Assembly (NCBI GenBank): GCA_045637095.1
Contig: JAZTYX010000044.1
Location: 1 to 39,652 of the forward strand
Origin: UMGS1649 sp045637095
Lineage (GTDB): Bacteria; Bacillota; Clostridia; TANB77; CAG-465
Reading direction: 5' to 3'
Length of the DNA stretch: 39,652 nucleotides
Shown here: one piece after another, positions 20,570-31,600 of the stretch
Layout: the number at the start of each line of letters is the position of its first letter
Position numbering within the stretch: position 1 is the stretch's first letter
The notes under the pieces: generated by a model
Seen by the model: the letters and a program-made list of their open reading frames with translations, nothing else
Database searches by the model: none
What the model was told of the DNA's origin: nothing
Translations under genes and position numbers: made by a program

Positions 20570-21439
20570 TTATTTTAAGTAATTATTGCCGCAATATAGA
20601 GTTTTATTTTCGTATTTGATTCTTGCCCAACCGTTTGCAATACCTAAGTATTCTACTTTAGTTCCGGATTTAACCGCCTTATAAATATTAGAACCATACA
20701 TCGGGCTTGTTCTTAAATTTAACCAAGTACAATTAGTTACTGTTTTATATACTGTAGATGCTACATTAATTACTATGCAATCATCATTAATCCACCCTAT
20801 ATTACCATTGTCTAATAGGTATGGATTTCTAGCACCTGCAACAATTTTAGTAATAGTACCTTTAGATTTAGCAGGTTTTAATCTCTTGTCGCTTGTACTA
20901 GATACATATACTCCGTTAATAGTTACTACATCTCCTACTTTATATTTGTTTGTTGTAGCAGGTTGAATAACTTCTCCTGTATATTTCGCCATAGCCTCTT
21001 TTGTTACACCGAAATAATCATACGGATTAGACCAAACAGAGTTATTGCTTACTGTTTCATCTCCTTTATAATATCCACTAGTACGGATATCTAGGTGTGT
21101 GTAGTTGTCGTTAATTTTTGCTATACCTCTAAATAAATCTAAATCATAAGCAGCACAAATAACATATTTACTAGGAATTATCTTTCCGTCTTTATCGTAG
21201 TAAATACAATCTGCTGCTGTTCCTTTTGCGTGTTGCCCTACAAATCCTCCTATTTGGATATCATAACTATCACAACGATAGCCACTAGAAATAATACATT
21301 TACTAGCATTTAATCTTTCAAATACTTTCTCCATATTATTAACTAATCTTTCATCAATTTTAATTCTTCCACAACCACATTTACATTTAAACTCTGTGCT
21401 ATGAAAGTGTTTTGTTATTTGTTTTGAACTTGTAATCAT
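20570..21439 (-). CDS. Endolysin, M15 peptidase with SH3-type wall-binding domains
   Basis: 289 residues. N-terminal M15 (VanY-like) L,D/D,D-peptidase: ISSGYRCDSYD, QHAKGTAADC (zinc ligands His and Asp) and YTHLDIR (third His), about residues 10-130. Region 166-225 (KVGDVVTINGVY to IGWINDDCIV) and the C-terminal SH3b (TWLNLRTSPMYGSNIYKAV) are cell-wall binding. It cuts the peptide part of peptidoglycan at lysis. No signal peptide, so it depends on the holin gene just upstream. Confidence 0.93.
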   Translation of the reverse strand: MITSSKQITKHFHSTEFKCKCGCGRIKIDERLVNNMEKVFERLNASKCIISSGYRCDSYDIQIGGFVGQHAKGTAADCIYYDKDGKIIPSKYVICAAYDLDLFRGIAKINDNYTHLDIRTSGYYKGDETVSNNSVWSNPYDYFGVTKEAMAKYTGEVIQPATTNKYKVGDVVTINGVYVSSTSDKRLKPAKSKGTITKIVAGARNPYLLDNGNIGWINDDCIVINVASTVYKTVTNCTWLNLRTSPMYGSNIYKAVKSGTKVEYLGIANGWARIKYENKTLYCGNNYLK

Positions 21440-21441
21440 AT

Positions 21442-21630
21442 TTATCCCTCCATATTTTTGTTTTTACTAAAATAAAATGTCATTACTGAACCGTAAGCAG
21501 TACTGAATATCATCAACACTTCTCGGTCAATCTCTTTTCTGTAAAACAGCATTATCACCAAAGCAATATTCATCAAGATAGTTACTATACTTTTAAGGTC
21601 TATTAGTTTCGCTATTTTTTCTTTAATCAT
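21442..21630 (-). CDS. Holin
   Basis: 62 residues from the Met with AAAGGAGG before it (the longer frame would start inside the terminator hairpin). Two hydrophobic segments (about 11-30 and 36-53) and a short charged tail. Adjacent to the endolysin by two bases. Size and topology fit a small class II-type holin that opens the membrane for the endolysin. No sequence family assigned. Confidence 0.75.
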   Translation of the reverse strand: MIKEKIAKLIDLKSIVTILMNIALVIMLFYRKEIDREVLMIFSTAYGSVMTFYFSKNKNMEG

Positions 21631-21647
21631 AAATACACCTCCTTTTA

Positions 21648-21676
21648 AATTAAAAAGGCACAAATTAATGTGCCTT
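21648..21676 (-). terminator. Intrinsic terminator or attenuator before the holin
   Basis: Minus strand AAGGCACA / TGTGCCTT, 8-bp stem, then TTTTTAATTT. It would limit transcription into the lysis genes. Confidence 0.75.
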
Positions 21677-21935
21677 ATACTTTGTGAAAATAATTTACTT
21701 TTTCTTCTAAATTATCAATTTTTGTTTCAACCTTAGGCATTCTTTGCGCAAAGTTGTTATGTTCTCTTACTTCTCTTGTAAGTTCTGCTAGTTTTGTATC
21801 TGTTACTGCTTGATATTTTGTTATTTCTAGTTTAATGTTATTTACTAATTTTTTGTTGCCACTAAAATTCGTTACAAGTACGCCCAAAAACGATAAGCCA
21901 CCTGTAATTAATGCTGTTGCTATAACCTCACTCAT
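21675..21935 (-). CDS. Membrane-anchored coiled-coil protein (XhlA/holin-accessory-like)
   Basis: 86 residues: an N-terminal transmembrane segment (about 5-25, IATALITGGLSFLGVLVTNF), then a charged coiled coil to the C-terminus. Such proteins precede holins in many Firmicutes phages and are thought to assist lysis. It overlaps the terminator hairpin at its end. Confidence 0.7.
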   Translation of the reverse strand: MSEVIATALITGGLSFLGVLVTNFSGNKKLVNNIKLEITKYQAVTDTKLAELTREVREHNNFAQRMPKVETKIDNLEEKVNYFHKV

Positions 21936-21950
21936 TTCCTCACCACCTTT

Positions 21951-22967
21951 TTAATCCGTTGTTTTCGTATATTCTATTGTTGCGTAACCTTTTGTAATGC
22001 TACCTAAGCTGCTTCCCATTTCAAAGGTCAACAGTACACCGTCACCAGATAGCCAAACACCACCTGCCCACTCTCCATTTCCTATTGAAACCTTATCTCC
22101 TTTTGTATATATAAATGGTATTGTTCTCCAACCACTATCACTTGTGTTTTTTACACAACAATCTAGGCTTTTAAGTATTTCCATATTACTTATGCCAGTT
22201 TGAATAATAGACCTAGAAATATCGCCACTACCTAAATCTACTACCGTTCTATATAAAGGTTTACCTAAAAAAGTACCAATTACTTGTTCAAATTTAGTAT
22301 AATTTTGTTGGTTGTTAGCATTATCTACATTCAAAAGTTCATCATAACCATTATTGTCATTTATGGTATAGATTTTCTTTTCTACATAGGCTTCATAGCT
22401 TGTTATAGTAGTTCCACTTTCTACTTGAATACGATCTACATTGCTATTGGAACGGTATATATTTATGTAAGAGGTAGCACTTGATGTTGTAAATGATTGC
22501 CCAGCCGAAATTGTACCTAAATATTTTATAAAATTACCGGATTTGCCATATTCCAATACGTGCATTCCAACTCCTGCACCATTATTGGATATTATGTAAG
22601 ATTTACCGCCATCAACTTTTATCGGCTTTTTATTTCTCACAAGACTTGTGTTAGTATCCTTCGCACCGGTTGTAGTATTATAACCACCGGCTTCCGTTTT
22701 ACCATTAAATACGTTTTTGCCTACTTTCCCTAATGCTGTTCTGTATCTGTTCATATTTGCCCATTCTGATTTTAATGTTGCATCTCTATTAGCATCATAG
22801 ACTAGATTACCGTTACTAATCTTATACGCTCTTATATTCGCATTATCAGCCCATTTCTCTAATGAATCATAGCCACTAGGTATGTCGCCTTTATAAAGCG
22901 TACATTTTCCACTACTACACCCAAAAAACACTTTAGATATATAGCCATTTTCTAATTCGTATCTCAT
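21951..22967 (-). CDS. Tail fibre / receptor-binding protein
   Basis: 338 residues, beta-rich. The middle (about 115-185: VDGGKSYIISNNGAGVGMHVLEYGKSG) looks like a carbohydrate-binding jelly roll. The C-terminus (GWRTIPFIYTKGDKVSIG ... YATIEYTKTTD) carries an end motif common in Gram-positive phage fibres. N-terminus (MRYELENGYISKVFFGC) may attach to the preceding tail protein. Function inferred from composition and from position between the DUF859-like protein and lysis genes. Confidence 0.7.
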   Translation of the reverse strand: MRYELENGYISKVFFGCSSGKCTLYKGDIPSGYDSLEKWADNANIRAYKISNGNLVYDANRDATLKSEWANMNRYRTALGKVGKNVFNGKTEAGGYNTTTGAKDTNTSLVRNKKPIKVDGGKSYIISNNGAGVGMHVLEYGKSGNFIKYLGTISAGQSFTTSSATSYINIYRSNSNVDRIQVESGTTITSYEAYVEKKIYTINDNNGYDELLNVDNANNQQNYTKFEQVIGTFLGKPLYRTVVDLGSGDISRSIIQTGISNMEILKSLDCCVKNTSDSGWRTIPFIYTKGDKVSIGNGEWAGGVWLSGDGVLLTFEMGSSLGSITKGYATIEYTKTTD

Positions 22968-22968
22968 A

Positions 22969-24639
22969 CTAGACCGCCTTTCCTATTACAGCAAAATGAA
23001 TGCCAGTAGGTACTGTATTAACTCTTGTTACTACCAAAGTTGCATAGTTAGTAGCTATTCCTACTACTGCTACCCCCTGCACTCCTGTTCCTATTACTCC
23101 TGTTGAAGCAGATACTAATACTATAGGTGGTTGTTCGTATGTTTTCCCAAAGTAAACCACTTGTGTAGTAGGTGTATTCGCTACAGGTGTTACTATTACT
23201 TTTCCCCACTCTATAGACAAATCACCCTGTGAAGAATTACCTATGCTTTCTCCTGAAGTAGTTGCTGTTCCTACTTCTTTTCCTGAGTCATTTAAAATTC
23301 TTCCGTTTGTTCTTGTATAGTCGTGTCCTACTCTGAATATTGCTTCACCTTTTTCAAGTACTATTTCTCCACTTGAAACAACCATAGCTGCATCTTCTAC
23401 TACAAATTCAAATGTGTATTGCTTCCTATAATCAATATTGTTTAGTGTTGCAGAATAATCAAAGGTATCATTGGTTCTTGGTGGATCTACAGTTATATAG
23501 TCTGTATAAGTACCGCCTTCTTCTTTATATCTATACTTAAGTGTAAAATCATTACTTACTTTTCCAAAGCTGCCATTAAAGTAATTACCTGATACTTTTA
23601 TCTTTGCTGTTGAAGATGTACTCTCTGTTCTGCTTAAATTAATGTTAGAGAATGCTAGTTTTACATACTCAACCCATTTACTAGTTAAATTATAATTAAC
23701 CGATTTAGAATACGCTCTGCTATCAGTTGCAGATACAGTTATATTAGGATTCGTTACTCCGTTATTAAATGTTGCTTCTGTATTTGTTGAAGATTGGCCG
23801 TCTCCCCAAGTCATTTTTCTAGACTTAATAGAAGCTGAGTTTTTAGCAGTAGCGCTTATTGTTACTTTAGGTTTAGATAGATATTTAATTAACTTAGAAC
23901 TATCGCCTGTTAAAGCAATTGTGCTCGCATTTGTATCTACTATCGTTGCTGATACAGTAGGTATACAATCAGATTCTTTAGCATAGGCATTAAAGTTTGC
24001 TGTTGCTGTTCCTATTAATGTGTTTCCTGAATAAGTTTCACAAGTTATTGAACCATATCCAGTAGTTCCATTAGGTATTTGTCCATAAAATGTAGTTGGT
24101 GCTGTCCAACCTACACTTGTATTACTTGTTTTAGTTGCTATTGTGCCACTTAAAGTTCCATAGGTATATTTAAGTGTATGAGTAAAACTTGAAGATGCTC
24201 TATTTATAGTTATTGTTGTACTATCACCTATATAGAACGAGTTACAAGTAACTGAACTTGTTCTAGGTATAGTTGTTAATGTAAAACTAGCTGCATTAGA
24301 ACTAGATGATACTACGCTAGGAATATCAAAATAAGCACTAGTAGATAAATCCTTTTTACCATCTGCATTATGTGTAATATTTAATGTTTTACTAAATATA
24401 TATACTCCTGAAGAATTTATCTTTTGTGTCCACGAAATTGCTTGGCTATAAGTAGTGCCATCAATATAGCAATAACACGTACCATCACCATAGGTTTCAT
24501 AGCCTGAGTTTGTTCTCCAAGCGAATACTTTTACAGTTACATTAGATATATTGTTGGCTATATCTTGCCAGTTTGTAGTACATTCAATACGATATTTTAC
24601 ATATTGATTAGTTGTACTAAATGTTGAACTAACTGCCAT
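22969..24639 (-). CDS. DUF859-like phage tail structural protein
   Basis: 556 residues, Ser/Thr-rich and beta-structured. Motifs DIANNISNVTVKVFAWRTNSGYETYGDG, FSKTLNITHNADGKK and FTLTTIPRTSSVT match the DUF859 family of siphovirus minor structural proteins. The C-terminus (about 500-556) resembles a trimeric fibre tip (PTTQVVYFGKTYEQPPIVLVSAS). Probably part of the host-recognition device together with the next gene. Confidence 0.8.
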   Translation of the reverse strand: MAVSSTFSTTNQYVKYRIECTTNWQDIANNISNVTVKVFAWRTNSGYETYGDGTCYCYIDGTTYSQAISWTQKINSSGVYIFSKTLNITHNADGKKDLSTSAYFDIPSVVSSSSNAASFTLTTIPRTSSVTCNSFYIGDSTTITINRASSSFTHTLKYTYGTLSGTIATKTSNTSVGWTAPTTFYGQIPNGTTGYGSITCETYSGNTLIGTATANFNAYAKESDCIPTVSATIVDTNASTIALTGDSSKLIKYLSKPKVTISATAKNSASIKSRKMTWGDGQSSTNTEATFNNGVTNPNITVSATDSRAYSKSVNYNLTSKWVEYVKLAFSNINLSRTESTSSTAKIKVSGNYFNGSFGKVSNDFTLKYRYKEEGGTYTDYITVDPPRTNDTFDYSATLNNIDYRKQYTFEFVVEDAAMVVSSGEIVLEKGEAIFRVGHDYTRTNGRILNDSGKEVGTATTSGESIGNSSQGDLSIEWGKVIVTPVANTPTTQVVYFGKTYEQPPIVLVSASTGVIGTGVQGVAVVGIATNYATLVVTRVNTVPTGIHFAVIGKAV

Positions 24640-24651
24640 CTAATCACCTCC

Positions 24652-25662
24652 CTACTCTAAATCAGATAGACTTTGTATATTACTTATTAAGTGGTGAAAG
24701 TCAGTACAAGCATTTCCATCTTCATCTACTGCTTTTACTATCTTTAAGTTTGCTATCTGTGAATCTCCTACTACTATTAATTTTTGAATACCACTTCCAT
24801 TATGATTAAATACTGAGTTTAATTCTTTATATGTATAAACTTTTAAACCCTGATTGTTTATTCTTGCATTAACAGGATCTGTTGAACTTGCTATTTGTAA
24901 ATCTTTTGTTCCAAACGAATAAGTCATATTTTCTACTACTGAATCTACTTCGTTTTTATATTGGTCTACTAATTTCGTTGTAGTATCTAGGCTTATTCTA
25001 AATTCATCTTGGCTTTCTTTTATTGTTGTTACTGTGCCTCTTACTACTGTTAATTCATTTCCTATTTGAGTTGCTAAAGTATCATCTGTATATTTTGTTG
25101 CTAATATAAAGTCTCCGTCTGCATATTCTTCTGTTGCTGCCTTAGATATTTGACATACATATATCTCGCCATCTTCTAACCATAAATCTCCGTTATCATA
25201 TGGTGGTAATGGTGGTGCTAAGAATACTCTTCTTTTACTATCTGCCGTATCACTAGCTGCATTTGCTACTGCTAAGGCTTCTACTACATCTGCATCTACT
25301 ATGCCTATCCAAGCGTGTGTATTGTCTTGCATACCAAATCTATATGCTTTTCCTGTTGAAGTATCGTAATATAAATCTCCTAAATGAGTGTTATAAGATG
25401 ATTCTTCCCATTCACTAGCCGGAATAGTGGAAAGAGAAGGAACACCACTATAAAAATATGTAGTGATGTTCCCATCAATCTGACTTTGCAAATTTTCCAT
25501 ATCTCCGATTGTAGAACTCATAAACTGTTCTAACTCGGCATTAACTTTATTTATTTCTTCTACTTGCAGTTCTACTGCCTTATTTAAACCAACAAGAGAG
25601 GAAAGATTATACTTCCTCTCTAGGTCTTGGGCTGTTCTTACTCCGTTTCTATCTTGCTTCAT
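24652..25662 (-). CDS. Tail fibre base / minor structural protein
   Basis: 336 residues. Begins QDRNGVRTAQDLERKYNLSSL, a signature of Firmicutes phage fibre-base proteins, followed by a coiled coil (about 28-65), beta modules with W..SSYNTHLGDLYYDTSTGKAYRF and YDNGDLWLEDGEIYVC (each a small repeat-like knob), another coil, and a C-terminal globular part. It lies between the giant protein and the DUF859-like protein. Confidence 0.8.
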   Translation of the reverse strand: MKQDRNGVRTAQDLERKYNLSSLVGLNKAVELQVEEINKVNAELEQFMSSTIGDMENLQSQIDGNITTYFYSGVPSLSTIPASEWEESSYNTHLGDLYYDTSTGKAYRFGMQDNTHAWIGIVDADVVEALAVANAASDTADSKRRVFLAPPLPPYDNGDLWLEDGEIYVCQISKAATEEYADGDFILATKYTDDTLATQIGNELTVVRGTVTTIKESQDEFRISLDTTTKLVDQYKNEVDSVVENMTYSFGTKDLQIASSTDPVNARINNQGLKVYTYKELNSVFNHNGSGIQKLIVVGDSQIANLKIVKAVDEDGNACTDFHHLISNIQSLSDLE

Positions 25663-25672
25663 TTAATCACCT

Positions 25673-28600
25673 CTAATCCCAATGGATAGTACCTTCTGAA
25701 TCTACTGTAAAGCCTAATTCAGTTAAGATTAATGCCATTTCTTGATAATCAATATCTTCTCTGTTGTTTAGATATTCTATTACTTCATAGTTGTATTCGT
25801 CATATGAAGGATATTCTAACTTCGCTAACATTACTCTTTGCTCGAACTCTAAATCTAGGTTGTTGATATAATCAAATACCTTTGTTTTTCTGCTGCCACT
25901 AATAGATTTTCCGTTTTCATCTTTGTCTGCTTTAATGTCGTATAGTTCGCTTGAATAAGTTTTGAAAGTAGAATAATCGGTAATTGCTGTTGCTACTGCA
26001 TATTTACTAGGGTTTTCATAAGCATAATCATATTCTTCTTTGTTTCTCCAATACTCATTAGGATTAATACCTAACATATCAGTTACCGCATTTTGTTTTT
26101 CTAGTTGTTTACTGCTTATTTTTTCCCATTCGCCATTAGAGTCTACTTTATATTGTCTATCTCCTACTGTTGCATAGTTATCTTGAATATCTATATCTTC
26201 ATAAGAATTTAAAGCATTCTTAGATAACTCATTAATTTGACCTTGCACTTCACGAACTTGACTATATTTTTCACTAGAAGGTAAATCGCTGTTTTGTATT
26301 TCTCTCTTTTGTGCATATAATTCATTCATTTCTGCTTTTACAGAGTTGAAATATTTATTTTTAAGAACATCTTCATCAGTAGCATTGCTCTTATTGGCAT
26401 TAGTAGTAAGTTTTTCACTCATACTATAGAAATCAGATACATTTTGATTATTCATTACAGCATCAGTAGTAAATTTACTCTTTAATGGAGCAATCATATT
26501 ACCTAAGAAGCTATCATCTCCACTTTCTGCCTCAGGTGTTAGTGTTGGAAGTATTACATCTCCTAAACCACCACTATACTGATCTAATAGATAATTTATC
26601 TTCACAGGGCTTATATTTAGATTTTCGCCCAGCCATCTACTAAACATATCTGTACTTTCGTCATATTGTTCTGCTGCCGGTAAGTTTTGAAGTCTAGTAG
26701 GTACTAAATCTTCTCCGTACCACGTTTCATTGTTTATAGTTTGAATAATCGGTGCGAATACATTACTGTCTATAGGGTTACTTGGTGCTAGATTAGTTAT
26801 CACTAGTTCTATAAAGCTTGCTAAATCTACTTCGTCATCACCGGTAGTAAAGTTTTTCATTTGTTCTATTGCATCTTGTATTACCGCTACCGTTCTTCCT
26901 TTAGGTATTCTTATAAACTTGCCATCATCGGTTTTAGCAACTATGTAATAGTTTTGTTTTACATAGTCTGATAACTCTTCGTATTCCTCGTCGTCGTCCC
27001 AAATCATAGCGTTTAATAAGATCGCCGGTAATCCTGCTATAACAAACTTAGTTGCTAAGTTCGCCCAACCTTTTATACCGTTTGCTTTTGCTTCTCTTAT
27101 GTTTCTTACTTGTTGCATAGCACCCTGTACGGAAGCATTTAGGAATGTAGCACCGTTTCTATTTAAGAACTTAGTTAAGTTACCACCTGCTTTAAAGTTA
27201 GTAGTTACTCTAGCAGCATCTAACATTGATACTTCTATACTTCTTCCCATTTCTCTACTTGCTATGTATTCTGAAAGTCTAGGTATTATTTCTATAAAGT
27301 CATTTAATTGCGCTATCTGTTTTAATGGAGGCGCATCTAATAATTTATATAAGCCTTTGTTTTCTGTTTTGAATGTATTATCTTGACTATCAAAATAGCT
27401 ATTGTGTTCTCCACCGTTTGCCATATACTCTTGATACCAATAACCTTTTTGAAGTACTTGTTTATAGGCTTCAGGCATCTTTGCATAAGTTTTAGCAACG
27501 TGTTGAGAATTTATTAATATATCCTGCATATCTTTTACACCGTTAGTTATTGCGAATACAGGGTTATATTGTGTTAGTAGTCCTCTATGGAAACTACTTG
27601 CTATATTTAAAGGTGCGATTGTTTTGCTTAATATTGAACTATCGCTTAATGGTTTTAAAGCATCGTACATATCTTTAGTAATAGAGAATGTAATCTTTTC
27701 TCCATTTTCAAATACAGTAAATGTTGGTTTACCGTTATTCTCTTGTAATAGGCTTTCTTGTGCATCTACACTATCTATAACTTCATCTACATTAGTTGTA
27801 GTACTGTTTATCTTAGTTCCTAGTGTATTCATAAGTTCTACACCAAAACTATTCTTAGCAGTTGCCCTATATGTTTGTATTGTTCTTGCAGCCATAGTAT
27901 CGAATAGTGGTAATATGTTAGAACTTCCACCTGTTGCTTTCTTAATAGGTGCATTAATACCTGTTCTACCTGTATCTAAAGGTACATTAATAGCATTTCC
28001 ATTATGTCCTTCTCTTCTGATTGGCACATAGTGAGGATACATTTTGCTCCATAAGTCTGCTGTTTCTTGTGAAATTACTCCGTTATCTACTAATAGTTTT
28101 CTATCAGCATTCACATAATCATATACATCTTGTGCGAAATCCATAAATTCAGGATTAGAAAATTCATATTGATTTACTATTTCTTGTGAATCTTCGGCAG
28201 TTACATCAAATCCAAATACAGGTTTGTTTTCCATACCTTCAAATTTATCTGCTAACTGCATTCTATCTACATTGTGTTTGTGATAGATGTATTCATAGAA
28301 TTGTTTAGTAAGTCCTGTATTATTTACTTCTTCCATAATCTCATTTAAAGATTTACTTATAGTTTTGCCTGTTTCGTTATCATAATGCCCCTGACCGATG
28401 GCTGTTTGTGCTCTTGCTTCTGATGTTAATGTATAATCCCATTTGCCCATTAACTCACGGTTTTTATTCTTTAAGGCTACATTTTCAAATACTAAGCCTT
28501 TATCTAAGACGTTAGCAGCAATAATAGCAAGTTTTCTTTGGTTTCTTTCGTTGGCCGTTTGCGGTTCTTCTGTAAGTATCTCTGCTATTTCATCATAAGT

Positions 28601-31600
28601 ACTTTCTTGTGTAGGATTTTGAGGTGTATAACCTAGATCCCTTTCTATTGCTCTTGCACTTTCTCTTACTGCTTCATTAAACGCTGCTCTGTTAGGTGCT
28701 TCAGATTGCACTCTTACAGGTGCTATATCTTCTGTATTTGAAGCATTTGTTACAGGTTCTTCCCCAATTGGAAGGCTGCTATAGTAATCAGATATACCTT
28801 TTGCTCTTAACACATCTAAATAGCCTTCATCAGCCGGATATGTATAACCTTCTATATCTGTATATCCTTCTCTTAATCGTTTGTCTAAATAGAACTCTAT
28901 TCTCTTAGAAACTGCATTGTTTTCTAATCCGTTGTCCTCTATGATTGCTTGTAGTCCTTTTCTTATCTCTGCATAAGTGTAATTGTATTTACCATCTATA
29001 CCATCTAATAACTCTGCTATATCTTCTGTTGTGTGTCTTGTAGTACCTGAATAGTGGTAATCACCGCCACCCACTTGCGAGTTATCGCCTACGATAAATC
29101 TTTCACCTTTAACAGAAGCATCTAAATCATTCATCATTTCTCTTGCTGCTTGTTGGAAATATGGTCTTACTTCCGGATTCTCGTATTGATAAGCCTTTAT
29201 TTTTTGGTTTCCTACCTCTGCATAATCCCTAGTTTCAAATAGACTTTCAGTTGGTGTTAATTTCTCGCCTATTGGTGCGAAATCATCAACCTCCTGAGGT
29301 GAATCTATATCATCTAGTGTATTAAATGCTTCGCTGCTTTGTTGTTCTACTAATTCTTGTGTTGCCGGTGCATAATCTACTGTTGTTACGTTTTGTAATG
29401 CTTCCCTTAATTGTGTTATTTCTTCTTGTAATGGCGCTATTGCTTCTTCTACTTGTAGTTTTATATCGCTACCAAATACATCATTTCTTGAAGGCGCAAT
29501 TTGTTCATTAGGATTAGATAGAGAATAGTCTTCATCAAACATTCCGTATTTACTTGTACCATTTGCAACTTCTTCATAATAAATTGCTTCGTTTGGTTCT
29601 CCAAATAAATCACCTGTTTCTACAAATGGTTTTTTAGTGTATTCTGCGAATGCTCTAGGTCTGCCTAAAGCCATTTGTTCAATTACATAATCGGTTTCTA
29701 CACCATTTCTCATATCTTTTTCAAGTTGTTTAGTCGCCCATTCTTGAAGTTTGTCGCTTTCTTCTACGCTTACAGTATTATCTGCTGTTTTTTCTAATTT
29801 AATAGTATATTTCCCATACTTCCCTGATGATACTGTTGCTTCATCTGTTGTAAAGTAAACTCCACCTTCGGAATCTCCCTGAAAGTTTGTTGAATTAAAT
29901 GCTATTCTATCTCCTGTTTGTTCTTGCCCTCTGTAATAGTATTCTTTACCATCTTCACTTAATGAATATCTTATATCAGGATTATTTGTAGGATTTGTAT
30001 TATCTGTATTTTTAATTTGATTAGAGTTGAATGTTACATATACATTTGATATTCTTCTTCCTATCGCTTTGTGATAATGTGTACCTCTGTCTACGATATT
30101 TTTAAATATGACACCATCATAAATGCCACTTTCATAGGCTTCTCTTACTATTTGATTTGTGTTTTTGCTTTTGCCTAGCAAATCTTTCAAATAAACTTCG
30201 TTCCAATTATATTTAGCAGCATCAAATAGTTTGTTATATATGCCACTTTCTGCTGTTACTCTATCGTATAAAGTCTCGTTATAAGCATTAAGTCTTTGAT
30301 AAAATCCTGATATTGCTTGTTCTCTGCCTAAGTTTTCGCCTAAATACATATCATTCATCTTTTTTGCTAAATCAGTTAAATAAGTTTTTTCTTGTTCTGT
30401 TAATGAATTATACATATTTTCAACCGCAGGATTATCTCCTACTAAAATATCGTTCCAATTCTTGCCTTCTCCTTCTATAATCAAAGGGTTCTTTATATCG
30501 GCATAAAATTCATATCTTCTTCCTTTTTTACTTCTATAAGTATCAGCTATATCGGCATCATCTGTTAAAAAGTTAATTCCAATATCGCCAAATTTATCTT
30601 TTTTAAATATCGTAATATCAGTAACTTCGCTACCGTGATAAACTACTTTCAAATTACCATCTTCATCTCTAACCTTACTATCTTTAAAATACTGTATTTG
30701 TTCTTCGCTTAATGTTCTTCCTTTATTATCAGTAGCACTTAATGAATATCTAATATCAGGATCGTTTGTAGGATTAAGATTGTCTACATTTTTAATTTGA
30801 TTAGAGTTGAATACTACTACTTCATCTATACCTTTTTCTCCAAAAGTTTCAATTACTCCATCATAGCCTAGTTCTTGTAATATCTTTGTACTAGCATCTC
30901 TACCATCTCTTACATTTATTTGAGTTATAAAGTCTCTTCCTGTTGAATTTATAAATGGTTCTAAACCATATTTTTCAAATAATTCTGTAGCATCTTCATT
31001 TGCATAGAAAGGATTTTTAACATTTAAGTATACTTCTTTAACGTGTTTATTATTTCCCTCTGTTTCTTTAGAAAATTCTTCGGCTTTTACTTTATCAGGT
31101 GTGAAATAAAATCCTCTTCCATAAGCAGACCAACCATCTTCATACTGTTGTCCTGATTTACTTATATCAAAAGTATCAAATTCGTTACCTGTTCCGTGAT
31201 ACATTACAAGTAAGTTGCCATCTGCATCTCTTACTTTACTATCTTTGAAAAATTCTATTTGTGCTGCTGTTAGTTCTCTTCCTAAACTATCTACTTGGCT
31301 AGTTGTTTCTGTAGCAACTTCACCAACAGATACTTCATTGTTTGTATCTCTTGCAACTGCATTTTCTTTATATGCCTTTTCAAATGCTTTTTTAACCTTT
31401 AATAATTCTCTTGCTTCTTTACTACCTGCTGTAGCCATTTTATATAGGTGTTTAATCTCGTTATACACTTTCTTAAATAGGCTAGGTTTTTCGGTAGATA
31501 GGTTATTAATGAAGTCGGGATCTGTAAATAAATAATCTCCTACTAAGTCTGCTGTTAATTCGTTTTCTACATTAGCATCTTTAACATCTTTATATAGATT